Below are positions 23,590 to 33,194 of a stretch of 64,000 bases of DNA, piece after piece (position 1 is the stretch's first letter; each line of letters starts with the position of its first letter). A model generated the notes under the pieces. The model searched no databases. It was not told where the DNA came from and worked only from the letters and a program-made list of their open reading frames with translations. Origin of the DNA: Pegoplata infirma (Eukaryota > Arthropoda > Insecta > Diptera > Anthomyiidae); NCBI GenBank assembly GCA_963921195.1, contig CAWUER010000500.1:1-64000 (forward strand). Reading direction: 5' to 3'. Position numbers and translations under genes: made by a program.

Positions 23590-24640
23590 CACTGAGGGAA
23601 AAAATCGTCGTCAAATCAAAAATTTTCGTACTCATTTTTAAAATTCTCAAAATTTTTAAACAAATTTTATTAATGAAGTGGAATTTTATAAAATTAAATA
23701 TGTTTCGGTGTTGATTTTAAAATTATATTTTTTGAATTAAACATACAAAAACTCCTTTTTATTTCATGATGGTGCCATGATGAAAATAATCATTTTGATT
23801 GGAAACAATAGCAAAATGAGTTTTCATCAACTTTAACAACGACGCTTCAAAAATGACGCAATTATTTTAGAAAAGTGTCGTGGTTAATCATAAGTGAAAA
23901 CTTTTCAACTTCCATAAATAAGTAATAGAAAAACAATAAATATTTTCTTAAATTAAAACAATGAATGAAATTTGTGTAATGAGTGATCAAAGTGACCTAT
24001 AACTCAGAAGGAACTTAACATTTAATGAAAGCCATCCGGGAATTTTTTTATTATTTGATTTCTATTTTATCGTCGGTGCTCTGACAAAAACAACTACGTG
24101 TATTTATTGAAGAGACTAGCTAATTTGTGAACTTTTGCGTTGAATTTTAAAGATCAACTTAATGGAAAAAGTAGATGGGCAATTATTTAAATGTGTATGT
24201 AAGAGATGTAAAATTAATCTAATTCGAAGACGTCTTCAAAAATCACATGGGTGTGTTTTTCGGAGCAGCTACGATATATTATTTATATAATTATTCTGTG
24301 GTAAAGAAAAATAAATAAAATGTGTATTTATGTAAATATAAAAAAAAAATCTAATTGTTTTATTTATATTAAATATTTAAGGAAACAGAAAGAAAATTAT
24401 ATAAATAATTTCCAATATTAAATTTGATTACGTGCACTTTTGATTTGAACATGACAACATTCTCAAATTAACGTTGTTTCATTTCATTTTTAAAATTTTG
24501 TTTGTTACTCAAGCCATATTAAAAGTGTCGATAAACATTTTCAAATTGAGAAAAAACAAAGTTTGTTGACTTTTGTCACTGTTGTATTTTTAATATGAGA
24601 TTGTTTTTGCTTGATTTGAGATTTTTTTTTTTTCTTAGTG
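23590..24640. mobile_element. CACTGAGGG-ended TIR element, TA-flanked
   Basis: The ends are CACTGAGGGAAAAAATC and GATTTTTTTTTTTTCTTAGTG, with TA at 23588-23589 and 24641-24642. At 1051 bp it is longer than most MITEs here, and it carries a small open frame (24162-24290). A TA TSD with CACTG ends would fit Tc1/mariner-type mobilisation. Confidence 0.8.
24162..24290 (+). CDS. Possible 42-residue Cys-rich peptide, unrecognised
   Basis: An ATG-started frame inside the TIR element 23590-24640 encodes FKCVCKRCK followed by basic LIRRRLQKSHGC. The spacing C-x-C-x2-C, then His and Cys about 13-15 residues on, could be a metal-binding fold such as the N-terminal zinc finger of a transposase. The residue composition (K/R-rich) fits DNA binding. 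It is too short to name, and no second exon was found; GTGGTAAAG just downstream (24297) could be a splice donor, but it lies after the stop codon. It may be a remnant of the parent transposase or chance. Confidence 0.3.
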   Translation: MEKVDGQLFKCVCKRCKINLIRRRLQKSHGCVFRSSYDILFI

Positions 24641-24880
24641 TATATTGTTTATTTAATTTTTACTACATATTAGTTGTTTTGACTACAAATGTTAGTAATT
24701 TTTACTACATAAGTCAGTTGTTTTTTGTCAGTTAAAATAACTAACATTGTTAGTTGATTTAACTGAAAAAGTAGTTGACCCCAAAACAACTTACAGAGTA
24801 GTTATTTTAACTGGCATTTTCAGTTGATTTTACTAATATAATTTTTTGAGTGTAGAAAAAAGCTTGATTTATCTTGACAT

Positions 24881-25557
24881 CTACACCATTTACAGATGTA
24901 ATTCGAAAAAGATCAATTGTAATTCGAAGATTCTATTTGTAATTCGAAGATTCCATTTGTAATTCGAAAATTCCATTTGTAATTCGAAGATTCCATTTGT
25001 AATTCGAATATTCCAATTGTAATTCGAAGATTCCATTTGTAATTCGAAGATTCCAACTGTAATTCGAAAAAGATCAATTGTAATTCGAAAAAGATCAATT
25101 GTAATTCGAAAAAGATCAATTGTAATTCGAAAAAGATCAATTGTAATTCGTAAAAGATCAATTGTAATTCGTAAAAGATCAATTGTAATTCGAAGATTCC
25201 AATTGTAAATCGAAAAATATCAACTGCATTTCCATTAATATTTTTCGAATTACAATTGGAATCTTCGAATTACAATTGATCTTTTACGAATTACAATTGA
25301 TGTTTTACGAATTACAATTGATCTTTTTCGAATTACAATTCATCTTTTTCGAATTACAATTGATCTTTTTCGAATTACAATTGATCTTTTTCGAATTACA
25401 ATTGGAATCTTCGAATTACAAATGGAATCTTCGAATTACAATTGGAGTATTCGAATTACAAACGGAATCTTCGAATTACAAATGGAATCTTCGAATTACA
25501 AATAGAATCTTCGAATTACAATTGATCTTTTTCGAATTACATCTGTAAATGGTGTAG
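24881..25557. repeat. Foldback built of ~20-bp GTAATTCGAAGATTCCA units
   Basis: The ends are CTACACCATTTACAGATGTA and its reverse complement. Each arm is a tandem array of two variant units, GTAATTCGAAGATTCCATTT and GTAATTCGAAAAAGATCAATT, running inverted around an axis near 25225. Both strands therefore carry a similar 89-90-codon open frame encoding FFELQLI and SSNYKWN repeats (24913-25182 minus, 25276-25548 plus), which is an artefact of the symmetry. Imperfect 25-bp direct repeats, AAAAAAGCTTGA...CTTGACAT, flank the foldback (24856-24880, 25561-25585). Confidence 0.9.
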
Positions 25558-25589
25558 ATAAAAAAGCTTGACTTTTCTTGACATTAGAA

Positions 25590-26165
25590 ATTTTAGTATT
25601 TAAATAAAATACTTTTTTAAACCAATTTCATTTCAATTAAGTAATACTAAAGCGTGCTTCGAAAGCGTAACAAAAAAATTGTCGAGACTTAGAAAAATTT
25701 TGCGAGAAAATGTTGCATCTGTGTAATGAACTTTTTATAATCCAAAACGGAATCAAAAAAAAAATTACAAATCAAATTTTGTGAAACTTAAATAATTGAA
25801 AAAAAAAATCGGGAATTGAAAATAAAATAAATCGCTGCCCTACGAAGAACTCGCAAAAATGTTTGTTAATTTCAGCAAATTTTGAATGCGTTCTACAAAA
25901 ATTTGTTTAAATTATTACTTAATTTTTTTTGCTGATTTTAGTTAACTAACTTTTAGCAAATTTTTAAGTACTAATAATAAAATTTGGAATTAGCTTATTT
26001 TTGAGTAATTAATAATCTTTTTTAGAAATATTCTTTATACAGAATATCGGTAAGTAATTAAAAGCCAAAATTTATCGCGCAACTGGAATTATATAGGAAA
26101 AATCCGTTTCATAAAATAACCTTCTCGCTTGTTATTTATGAAATTAAAGTGGCATTGGAGCAAAG
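25590..26165. other. No gene recognised
   Basis: AT-rich DNA with AGCAAATTTT-type words at 25865-25985 that resemble the interior of the CACTCAAAA family but without ends. No coding or RNA feature is supported. Confidence 0.35.
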
Positions 26166-26169
26166 GTTC

Positions 26170-27550
26170 GAAAGAATTAATTCTTTAATTCAATTTTCTA
26201 CTTCGAATTAAAAATATAGAATTTGGCATTCCCTAAAATCATAAAACTTTAAAAATCACTGAATTAATTCTTTCAGAAATTCCTTCTTTGAGAATGATCA
26301 TTCAACATGAATCATTATTTTTTTTATCAAAATCAATCTATTACAAATTGAATGATGAAATTTTCTCATCATTCAATTTAATGAATGAATGAAGTGCAAT
26401 GAAGCGCAACACACATACACACACATTTAAGCTTGTGTGGGAAACAGCAGACGATAAGTCGACAAAACAACAGCCGATCGTTTACACACGAAGATGCTTA
26501 AAATGCAAGCAAGCACAGGGATGCCAACTTAGTGCTTTTCGCGCTAGATCTAGTGCTTTTTGATGTGTCAAAACGCGAAAATTTTTGACCTAGTGCCAAA
26601 TTAGAAAAACGCACTAACTTGGTGCTTTTTAAATTTTCAGTTGGTGCTTTTAGTGCTTTTTAAAATTAATTTTTATAGCCTCGAAATAAAGTATAGCGGT
26701 ATACTTAGTTTGTTATTTCGAGTGTAACGCATCGAAATATTAGTCGGAGACTTCACAAAGTATATATTTTATTGATTTTTGATCGATTCAAAGACATTTT
26801 TTGAATGCCCATCTGTCTATTTGTAGAAAGAAATATGCAGTTCAAACTTAGAGCTAGACCCCTGAAATTTGGAACGAATTTATTATTATGGTCAATAACT
26901 ATTGGTCGTATTAAGTTCGAAAAAAGAGCCAAATCGAACTAAGGGTAAAATGTTTTCCCTTGAAGAACTAAACCAACCTCTAAAAAAGTTCCATTCTTTG
27001 TTGTTTTTTTTTGTATTTTGGTTTAATATTTGAATTCTGTTCTAGGTGAAGTTCAAAGACTAAATTTGGCTTTTGAAGCGGAAATGCAGACCATGTAAAA
27101 TTGTACAATGATTTATATCGGTTGCTTAAAAGTTTAACCAACAAATTTATCAAAAATTTTGTTTGAAAAAAAAAAATATTTTTTTTATCTATTTAAAAAA
27201 CAGTCCAGTGCTTTTATACCCTTTTTTTCAAGCAAATTTACGCGTTTTTACCCGTTTATAAAATTTTTGTGCGCGTTTTGCTCTCAAATAGTTGGCATCT
27301 CTGAGCAAGCAACATATTTTTGAAAATACAAAGAGAATGAAATAAAAAATCGTCATTCAATTTGTAATAGATTTGAATGATGAAAAATGTTGATCATTTA
27401 ATTGAATGATTGGCTTGCAAGGAATTAATTCTCTTGGGAATTAATTCAATTTGATTTATGCTTTGAGAATTAAGCTTTGAATTATTTCGTGATGAATGCT
27501 AGTAAGGAATGATAATTCAAAACTTTTAAAAACAGAATTGAACTTTTTGT
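26170..27550. mobile_element. Foldback element with GAATTAATTCTT/GAATGATGA arms, hosting a hAT MITE
   Basis: GAATTAATTCTTTAATTCAA and CTATTACAAATTGAATGATG at the left are mirrored at 27350-27445. After removal of the hAT element 26516-27303 the arms meet around ACACACACAT. The outer boundaries are approximate and no TSD was found. Confidence 0.6.
26516..27303. mobile_element. hAT-like element, TIR CAGGGATGCCAAC, 8-bp TSD
   Basis: CAGGGATGCCAAC at the left and GTTGGCATCTCTG at the right are inverted. A perfect 8-bp TSD, AGCAAGCA (26508-26515, 27304-27311), flanks the 788-bp element. These ends are typical for hAT. The subterminal part repeats AGTGCTTTT. The middle (about 26745-26900) contains 'gatcgattcaaagacatt', a widespread fly repeat fragment also seen at 45565. 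No transposase. Confidence 0.9.
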
Positions 27551-27555
27551 GAGTT

Positions 27556-27900
27556 AATTCTCAACCCGAGTAAAAATTTTAAAATGGCGTCACATAAAAT
27601 TATATAACGCTTGATCTGTCCTCGAATACAATTAGATATAATTTTATCCCAAAAATGGTGGATAGAATTGCATTAAATTTGATTTTTTAATATCTTATTT
27701 TATTCATTTGTATGTAAGTAGTTTGATACAATTTTGTCCGAAATTTGTCTCTATTCAATGGCATCAAATTATATGTGATTGGATTCAATAAGATCCAATT
27801 ATATCTAATTGTATAAAATTTTATCGGGTTATAGTGAATCTTTTTTTGGTTGAAATAACATGCATCACAGGTCAACGATACATACACCAAATAAAGTTTG
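27556..27900. repeat. Fragment of CCCGAGTAAAAA-type element
   Basis: CCCGAGTAAAAATTTTAAAA at about 27572 resembles the left end of the element at 42078-42674, and the following AATTATAT-rich DNA matches its style. The right end was not found. Confidence 0.45.
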
Positions 27901-28203
27901 TGTACGCTTCGAACCAGAAGATTTTGGGCGGATTTTACAGTCTAAACTAAGTGCTAACTTAAGTAAAATCTTAGTTAAGATTTATTTAAGTATTTTTTAT
28001 TACTTAAGTTAAATTCGATTTTTCGGTTTGTACTTAAGTTAAAAAGAAAATATGCTAAAAATATGGTAACACAAGGTATTTATTTTGATTTGACAATTCA
28101 AAAAGAATACAAAAAAAAAATAATAAAAATATACAAAACAAAAATTATGTAAATTAACGAAAAATCCCACAAATGCTGTTATTTTCCCTTAAAATCTTTC
28201 ACC

Positions 28204-28392
28204 GTGGGTATTGTTAGAACCATAACATTTAAGAACGCGGCTAAGGGAATCATTAAAAAATACTCCACCCGCTTTACTTTGGATTTGCACACCAACAAAC
28301 GCCTCCATGAAAATGTTGCTGTTATTTCCACCAAAACTTTTTTCGATTACGATTATGTTACCTATTTGATAGGAAATCTCCGCCACTCTTAA
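28204..28392 (+). pseudogene. RpS17: Ribosomal protein S17 fragment 1 (captured)
   Basis: The translation has GIVRTITFKNAAKGIIKKY, TRFTLDLHTNKRLHENVAV and YVTYLIGNLRHS. These match in order the N-terminal 63 residues of eukaryotic small-subunit protein eS17 (about 130 residues in full). Key conserved words VRT, AAK.II.KY, TR.TLD.HTNKR and YVT.L.G.LRHS are present. The expected start ATG is GTG, two residues are missing before YVT, and a TAA stop follows LRHS where the real protein continues. There is no intron, so the source was a spliced transcript, a processed pseudogene or a single exon. It is not expected to make functional protein. Confidence 0.85.
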
Positions 28393-28469
28393 CTAAAAGG
28401 TATTTCCATAAAATTGAGTGATATTACCATAAAAAAAATAATGTTTAAGAAATGTTAAAGCTTTGGATA

Positions 28470-28545
28470 GGGTCCATCAAGTGGGTAACATAACCGGTAA
28501 TCTTAATTCTTGTTGGAAATAACAGCAACCTTTTCACGGACACAT
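28470..28545 (-). pseudogene. RpS17: Ribosomal protein S17 fragment 2, inverted
   Basis: On the minus strand, CGTGAAAAGGTTGCTGTTAT encodes REKVAVIS, and ATTACCGGTTATGTTACCCA encodes ITGYVTHLM, with a frameshift between them. This is residues of about 35-58 of eS17. Its ITGYVTHLM is closer to the functional protein than the same part of fragment 1, which suggests fragments 1 and 2 were not made by a recent simple inversion. Confidence 0.75.
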
Positions 28546-28695
28546 TTTCAACGATACATGGACAATCAGGCGGACGAACAGTAGATCAGTATTCTAAAAT
28601 GTGGGTCTGGGACAAATAATTTGAGTAATTACAATCTTCATCACATACTCATCACATCACTCAATTGCTCTTCTATTCCAATACAATCATCTGCC

Positions 28696-28866
28696 TTGGG
28701 TCTTGTTAGAACCAAAACGACCAAGGCGCTAGGGTCATCATTGAAAAATTATCTATCCGATTGACTTCGGATTTCTACACCAACAAACGTTTTTATTATT
28801 TTCAACAAAATCTTGAGGAAAAAGATTGGATGTTATCCATTTGATGGGTCATTTCCGCCAATCTCA
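28696..28866 (+). pseudogene. RpS17: Ribosomal protein S17 fragment 3
   Basis: GLVRTKTTKA is followed, after a one-base frameshift, by GVIIEKLSIRLTSDFYTNKR and then a degraded segment to about 28866. VRTKT and VIIEK match eS17 more closely than fragment 1 (VRTIT, GIIKK), whereas the 3' part is more decayed. The start codon is TTG instead of ATG. Spacing to fragment 1 is about 490 bp, in the same orientation. Confidence 0.8.
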
Positions 28867-29218
28867 AATTCCTTACAGATTTTTATTTATTTAATTATTT
28901 TTTTCGATATGATGGAAATATCTTGAAATTTGATGGTAATACCTTGAATTTGAGAGTTTCGGATGGAGATTTTAAAGGAAAAGAAGAGCAATTGTTGGAT
29001 TTTTTTTTTTGTATGTTTTTATTATTAATTGAATTTTGTTTTGTATTTTTTTTTTAAATTGTCAAATCAAAATAAATTACTTAAGTAAAACTTAAGTTAT
29101 GATAATAGATGACTTAAGTTTTACTTAAGTAGATTTTATAAAATAGTTTTTTGGATTTAAGAAATTTCTTAGCTTAAGTCACCACTTAGTGCTGACTGTA
29201 AAATCCGCCCTTAGTTTA

Positions 29219-29325
29219 TCAAACTGTAAAATTACTTGTAAAATTTTTAAACTGTAAAAAAAACTTAGAAAAATTTCAAACTGTAAAAAATCTTAGAACA
29301 ATTTCAAACTGTAAAAAAATTAAAA
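29219..29325 (+). repeat. Short tandem repeat, AAACTGTAAAAA...TTAGAAAAATTTC
   Basis: Four imperfect copies of a 30-35-bp unit starting 'aaactgtaaaa' follow directly on the TIR element end. No coding. Confidence 0.75.
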
Positions 29326-29354
29326 ATATATATGGTTATATATAGGCTGACTAT

Positions 29355-29466
29355 TCGTACTGGTTTGATCAGTACATGTACTGATTTTTTATCACGTGTA
29401 CTGATCAAAAAACGTTGTACTGATTTGTACTGATTTTTTGAAATATGTACTGATCGTACTGATTTT
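29355..29466 (+). repeat. GTACTGAT motif cluster
   Basis: The octamer GTACTGAT, or TGTACTGATTTTTT, recurs about seven times in 110 bases. It may be the terminus-proximal repeat of an unknown element or a simple expansion. Confidence 0.7.
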
Positions 29467-29620
29467 GGAACATTTCAACATAAAAAATATTTTTTTTAAA
29501 CAATGTGAATATACAAAAACGTGAATTTCCATTAAATAAGTCGTCAGAGTAGTTTTATATAACTTAAGTCTGGCAATGAAATTTAAAAAAAAAAAAAAAA
29601 ACATAATGAAATTATTCTAA

Positions 29621-31365
29621 CACTCATAAAAATTTGTTAGTATTCCTTACAAAAAAGTCTGTTACCATTACTAATAAAGTTTTCAATTTGTGCCCGATAA
29701 CTTTTTCAGTTACCATTACAAACTTTGGTTTTCAAAAATTAGTAATCTTAAAAAAAACTAAAAAAATTAGTATTACTAAATTTTTTTGTAAAAAAATTGT
29801 AAATTGTGTATTTTAAATTTTTGGTCTTTTTTTACTATATGTAAACTGCGTATTGCGCTTGTCGCCATTACTATTTCAATGCAAGTCAGATTTTGTTTGA
29901 ATTTTTGATCTGAAATATGTAAGAGAAAATATTGAATACATTTTTTTTAATACAAAATATAAATTACATACCACATAAAATTAATGCTTTGAAAATTGTG
30001 TTGAATAAATTGGTGTTCTAGAATAAAAAATACATTATATTGATATTATTTAAATGGAACACATAAATATACAGTTGTTACCTGCTTTCATCATTTTCTT
30101 TTATTTATTGTCCTAAAAAAGAGTTAATTTTAAACAAAAAATACCTTTAAATTTGGTTACCTGTATTTTGTGTTGTAATATTTTGTTATTGTACATTTTT
30201 TTATTTCTTCCGCTCCGCGACGTTGTCAATTCAAATGCTATTTTTCAACTGAATAATAGAAAGAAAGGCATGAAGAAAAGTACACAAAATTACCAATACT
30301 ATTCTGAGTATTAAGAAATCAACCCTTTGTGTACACTGTACACAAGAAAAAAAAATCGCAGATAGCGTAAAACAAAAAAGGACCGCAAGTGGAGAAGAAA
30401 GAAAAACGAATTGAAAAAGGTCGGTGTTTTTTTGAATTTTGCATATCTTCTCCTTACTGCATTTTGTTCCCTTTTTTATATATTTATTTATTTGAAAGAA
30501 AACAAAGCAGACAAATAAGTGTAATTCAATATTGAAAATAATAAACATATTCATACTTAGAGATGGGCGCGTGAGTGGATTTTGACTCACACTCACTCAC
30601 GCTCACGCAAAAAATAATCGAATCACTCACTAATAACTCACGCAATTTTTTTCTTACTCACGCTCACTCACATTCACGTGAGTAATAAAAAATTTACTCA
30701 CGCTCACGCGTGACTCACGCCAGATTCAATCACGCTCACGCGTGAGTCACGCAAAATCTACTCACGCAAAAAAATTTTCTTACCAAAAAGAAAAAAAAAA
30801 ATCCTAAAAAAATTTTTTTACAAAAAATTAAAAAAAGTTGGGCAAATCCAAAAATCTAATCACGCAAACTCACGCAAAAAAAAAATGACTCACTCACTCA
30901 GATTTTTTTTCAACTCACACTCACTCACAATCACGTGATTGAAATGAAAATCACTCACGCGTGATTCACGCGTGATTCACGTGAATCACGCAAATCACGT
31001 GACCAGCGCCCATCTCTATTCATACTCATCAAAGCGCAGTTTTACCATTAAAATAAAAAAATAACTAACTGTATATTTTTTTTAAATGCTCTTTTTAATT
31101 TCCAAATATTTTAATAACATTTTCTTTTTGTATTTCATTAATGCATTACTTTTCTAGAAAAGAAAACCGAAAAGTTAATACGAAATTTTTAAAAAATCAA
31201 CTGAAAAAATTATTAAAAAATCAGTAAAAAATTAATAGTTTGTAACGCGAGTTTACTAAAACGAATTACAAAAAAATATTTTTTTAGTACAATTTAGTAA
31301 GAAAGTTGTAAAGTTGGGATACAAACAATTTTACAAACTTTTTTACTAACGTATTTTTTTGAGTG
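29621..31365. mobile_element. CACTCATAAAAATT-ended TIR element with a nested hAT
   Basis: CACTCATAAAAATTTGTTAG and CTAACGTATTTTTTTGAGTG are inverted termini of the CACTCAAAA family. The flanks are AA on both sides rather than TA. The interior includes 'agttaccattac' repeats and the nested element 30558-31018. The 121-codon minus-strand open frame at 30231-30596 is hydrophobic, has no known domain, and runs across the nested element boundary at 30558, so it is not called. Confidence 0.65.
30558..31018. mobile_element. hAT-like MITE full of TCACTCACGC repeats, 8-bp TSD
   Basis: The ends are TAGAGATGGGCGC and GCGCCCATCTCTA, flanked by a perfect 8-bp TSD, TTCATACT (30550-30557, 31019-31026). The 461-bp interior is dominated by ACTCACGC and CGTGAGT words in both orientations, which would give many closely spaced binding sites. 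Related debris is at 37070-37160, and the TAGAGATGGGC end is embedded in the CCCAGCAAAA-family MITEs. Confidence 0.9.
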
Positions 31366-31394
31366 AAGGAGCTTAATCTAAAGGTTCCTTAACG

Positions 31395-31527
31395 CAAAAA
31401 TGTATATATCTGAGCATGAAGTTATTTACTCAATACTATTAAATCGTTTACTGGTGCAAAATAATAAATTTTTTACTCAATAGTATTAAAAATTTACTCA
31501 AATATTATTTTTATTTTTTCTGTGTGG
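31395..31527. repeat. Fragment of CACAG-ended element (TTTACTCAATA repeats)
   Basis: TTTACTCAATACTATTAAAT and the end TTTTTTCTGTGT match the right end of the element 51476-52028. It is one of two such right-end fragments that bracket the element 31539-32192. Confidence 0.65.
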
Positions 31528-31538
31528 GTAGAAACCAA

Positions 31539-32192
31539 CCCTGCAAACAAAACGATACGACATCGATTAGCCGGTTGTATTGCCGATACGATAAATGTTA
31601 TTGCTGCAATTATCGAATTCGTATCGCCAGCGATACACCTTTCGTGAGAAACTGTTACCCGACGGCAATACATCCCGGCGATACGAAAACGATTCGACTT
31701 GGCGATAAAAGGGCAATATCGCCTGCTAATCGTATAAACGAAAAATAAAGGATTTGTATGTATCGCCGGAATATCACCAAAATGATAAATCGGCGATACA
31801 GCTATATCGATTCCCTAAAGCTAAAAAAAGACATTATTTTTTTCATTCATATTTTGGTAATGTTAACAGGACTTAAAACATTTGCATTCACCTGAAAAAT
31901 GTATCCGCAACATTCGCTGAATTTTTTATTTTATCTTTGAAAGACCATTTGTGTTTTTCGGCCAAATTTATATTCTTTCAAAGATTTCTTGTTGTGCTAG
32001 AAAAATTATTTTATTTTAAATTGACAAAGAAATAAAAATTTTCAATATTTTTTTTTGTTTATCGCTAAAATATCGTTCGTATGAGAAAACGGCGATATAA
32101 TAAAAATACTACTTTGATTTTTTATTGAAATGATAAATTTACGTATCGCCGCAATATCTTTTCGGCGATATATCGCCCTATTGTTTGCAGGG
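31539..32192. mobile_element. CCCTGCAAACAA TIR element rich in CGGCGATAC words
   Basis: Perfect 12-bp TIRs CCCTGCAAACAA and TTGTTTGCAGGG bound 654 bp. GTATCGCC and its complement recur at least ten times in both orientations, mostly near the ends. No TSD could be read because both flanks are decayed repeat. The open frame at 31524-31748 starts outside the element and is not called. Confidence 0.75.
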
Positions 32193-32322
32193 AAGCATTT
32201 AATAATTTTTTATTAAAAGTTTACTCAATACTATTAAATCGATTACTGGTGCAAAATTGAGTAATTTTTTACTCAATAGCATTAAAAATTTACTCAAAAT
32301 TTTTTTTTTATTTTTTTCTGTG
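32193..32322. repeat. Right-end fragment of CACAG-ended element
   Basis: The sequence matches 51905-52028, ending TTTTTTTCTGTG before TA. With 31395-31527 it suggests that the CCCTGCAAACAA element inserted into, or next to, a rearranged copy of this family. Confidence 0.7.
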
Positions 32323-32796
32323 TATCTAAACTAAAATGTGTTAGAATCTGAAAATTTTTCGAAAATACAAAAAAAAACATTTATTTCTTTTAAAAAACAT
32401 ATATGCGCTTAAAAAAGTAGTATAAAACGGAATTTTTCGTGTAAGCTATTTTTTAGGCTTTCCGGGTCCCTGCGGGTTAGGAGTTCTGGGCACTAATTTC
32501 GTGTGCTCTAATGTCTAAAACGGTACTGATGGGACCTAGACCTTCGTTTCGAGATGTTACAAACGAATTAAAAAACTTATAATATCCGCTCCCTCTTCCT
32601 ATCTCACAGTGTAGGGTATAAAAAATATCTGATAAATACCAAAATGCACAAGCTACTTTGTTAATTTATGAGAGCATGAAAAAGAGCAGAGAATATTAAC
32701 GTACGGAAATTCACCACACTTTAGTTAACTGCACGGGCTGTGAGTAGCTCACTTACCAAAACGGTTATTAGATGAAACAATAATTTCAAAGACTTC

Positions 32797-33189
32797 AGTT
32801 GAGTTTAACATCAACAGGTGTTAAAAACGTGTAACGATTGAACGCGCAAAAATTCAAAATTTAACAAACGATCATACTAAAAAGAAAATATTTTAAAACG
32901 AAAAACGGTATAAAAAGTAATTGAAAATAAATAAGATAAAGATACTAAAAAAGTTAATAAATATCGAAAGCAAAAAGAAAAAATTTCAAAGATAAAAAAG
33001 GTGAATTTTCATAATTTTTTTATTATTTTTTTTTTTGTAAAACAAAAGATCAGTGTTTAATTAATAAAATAAATTATTTAAAAAATTCTAGCTAAACCAG
33101 CAAACGTTTAAGGATTATTTGTAAATATTTTTTAAAGGATACAGAAAATAAAACAAAAACGATAAAATTATCAAAAATAAGTCCCTGAG
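32797..33189 (+). promoter_or_regulatory. Candidate transcription start and 5' untranslated exon
   Basis: ACTTCAGTTG at 32792-32801 fits the arthropod initiator (TCAGTT, A at 32797). It is followed by about 390 bases of A-rich, repeat-free sequence that looks like a fly 5' untranslated leader, with no long open frame. CTGAG|GTAAGT at 33185-33195 is a strong splice donor. Together these would make a noncoding first exon of a host gene on the plus strand whose next exon lies elsewhere. No TATA box or clear downstream promoter element is seen. It could also be chance in AT-rich DNA. Confidence 0.35.
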
Positions 33190-33194
33190 GTAAG

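Larger units (their letters stand above)
23235..24852. mobile_element. CACTCAGAAAATT-ended TIR element, TA-flanked
   Basis: CACTCAGAAAATTATG at the left and ATAATTTTTTGAGTG at the right are inverted repeats, with TA on each side (23233-23234, 24853-24854). Subterminal TTAACTA/TAGTTA words repeat many times. It belongs with the CACTCAAAA family. The element 23590-24640 is nested in it. Confidence 0.85.
27926..29210. mobile_element. GGGCGGATTTTACAG TIR element carrying RpS17 fragments
   Basis: The TIRs GGGCGGATTTTACAGTC (27926) and GACTGTAAAATCCGCCC (to 29210) are the same as in the 229-bp MITE at 20166-20394, and the ACTTAAG-rich arms match too. Here, however, the element is 1285 bp. Its interior (about 28180-28870) holds three pieces of a ribosomal protein S17 coding sequence, two in the plus and one in the minus orientation. 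Flanks TTT and TTA are close to the 3-bp TWA TSD of PIF/Harbinger elements. This is a gene-fragment capture of the kind known as Pack-MITEs or Pack-TIRs in plants. Confidence 0.85.

Noticed and set aside
24913..25548. Two 89-90-codon frames, one per strand, with FFELQLI and SSNYKWN repeats
   Set aside because: They read the two arms of an inverted minisatellite. The frames are forced by the 20- and 21-base units and their symmetry, and nothing suggests translation.
28189..28386. 65-codon minus-strand frame opposite RpS17 fragment 1
   Set aside because: It is the shadow of the S17-like sequence, which has the clear protein match on the plus strand.
29219..29466. Possible CRISPR-like spacing of short repeats
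   Set aside because: The units are degenerate, spacers are not unique and the genome is clearly eukaryotic; these are simple tandem repeats. No CRISPR array is present anywhere in the window.
30231..30596. 121-codon hydrophobic minus-strand frame
   Set aside because: It spans the boundary of a nested hAT element at 30558, has no known domain, and its Phe/Ile/Leu content is what AT-rich DNA produces by chance.
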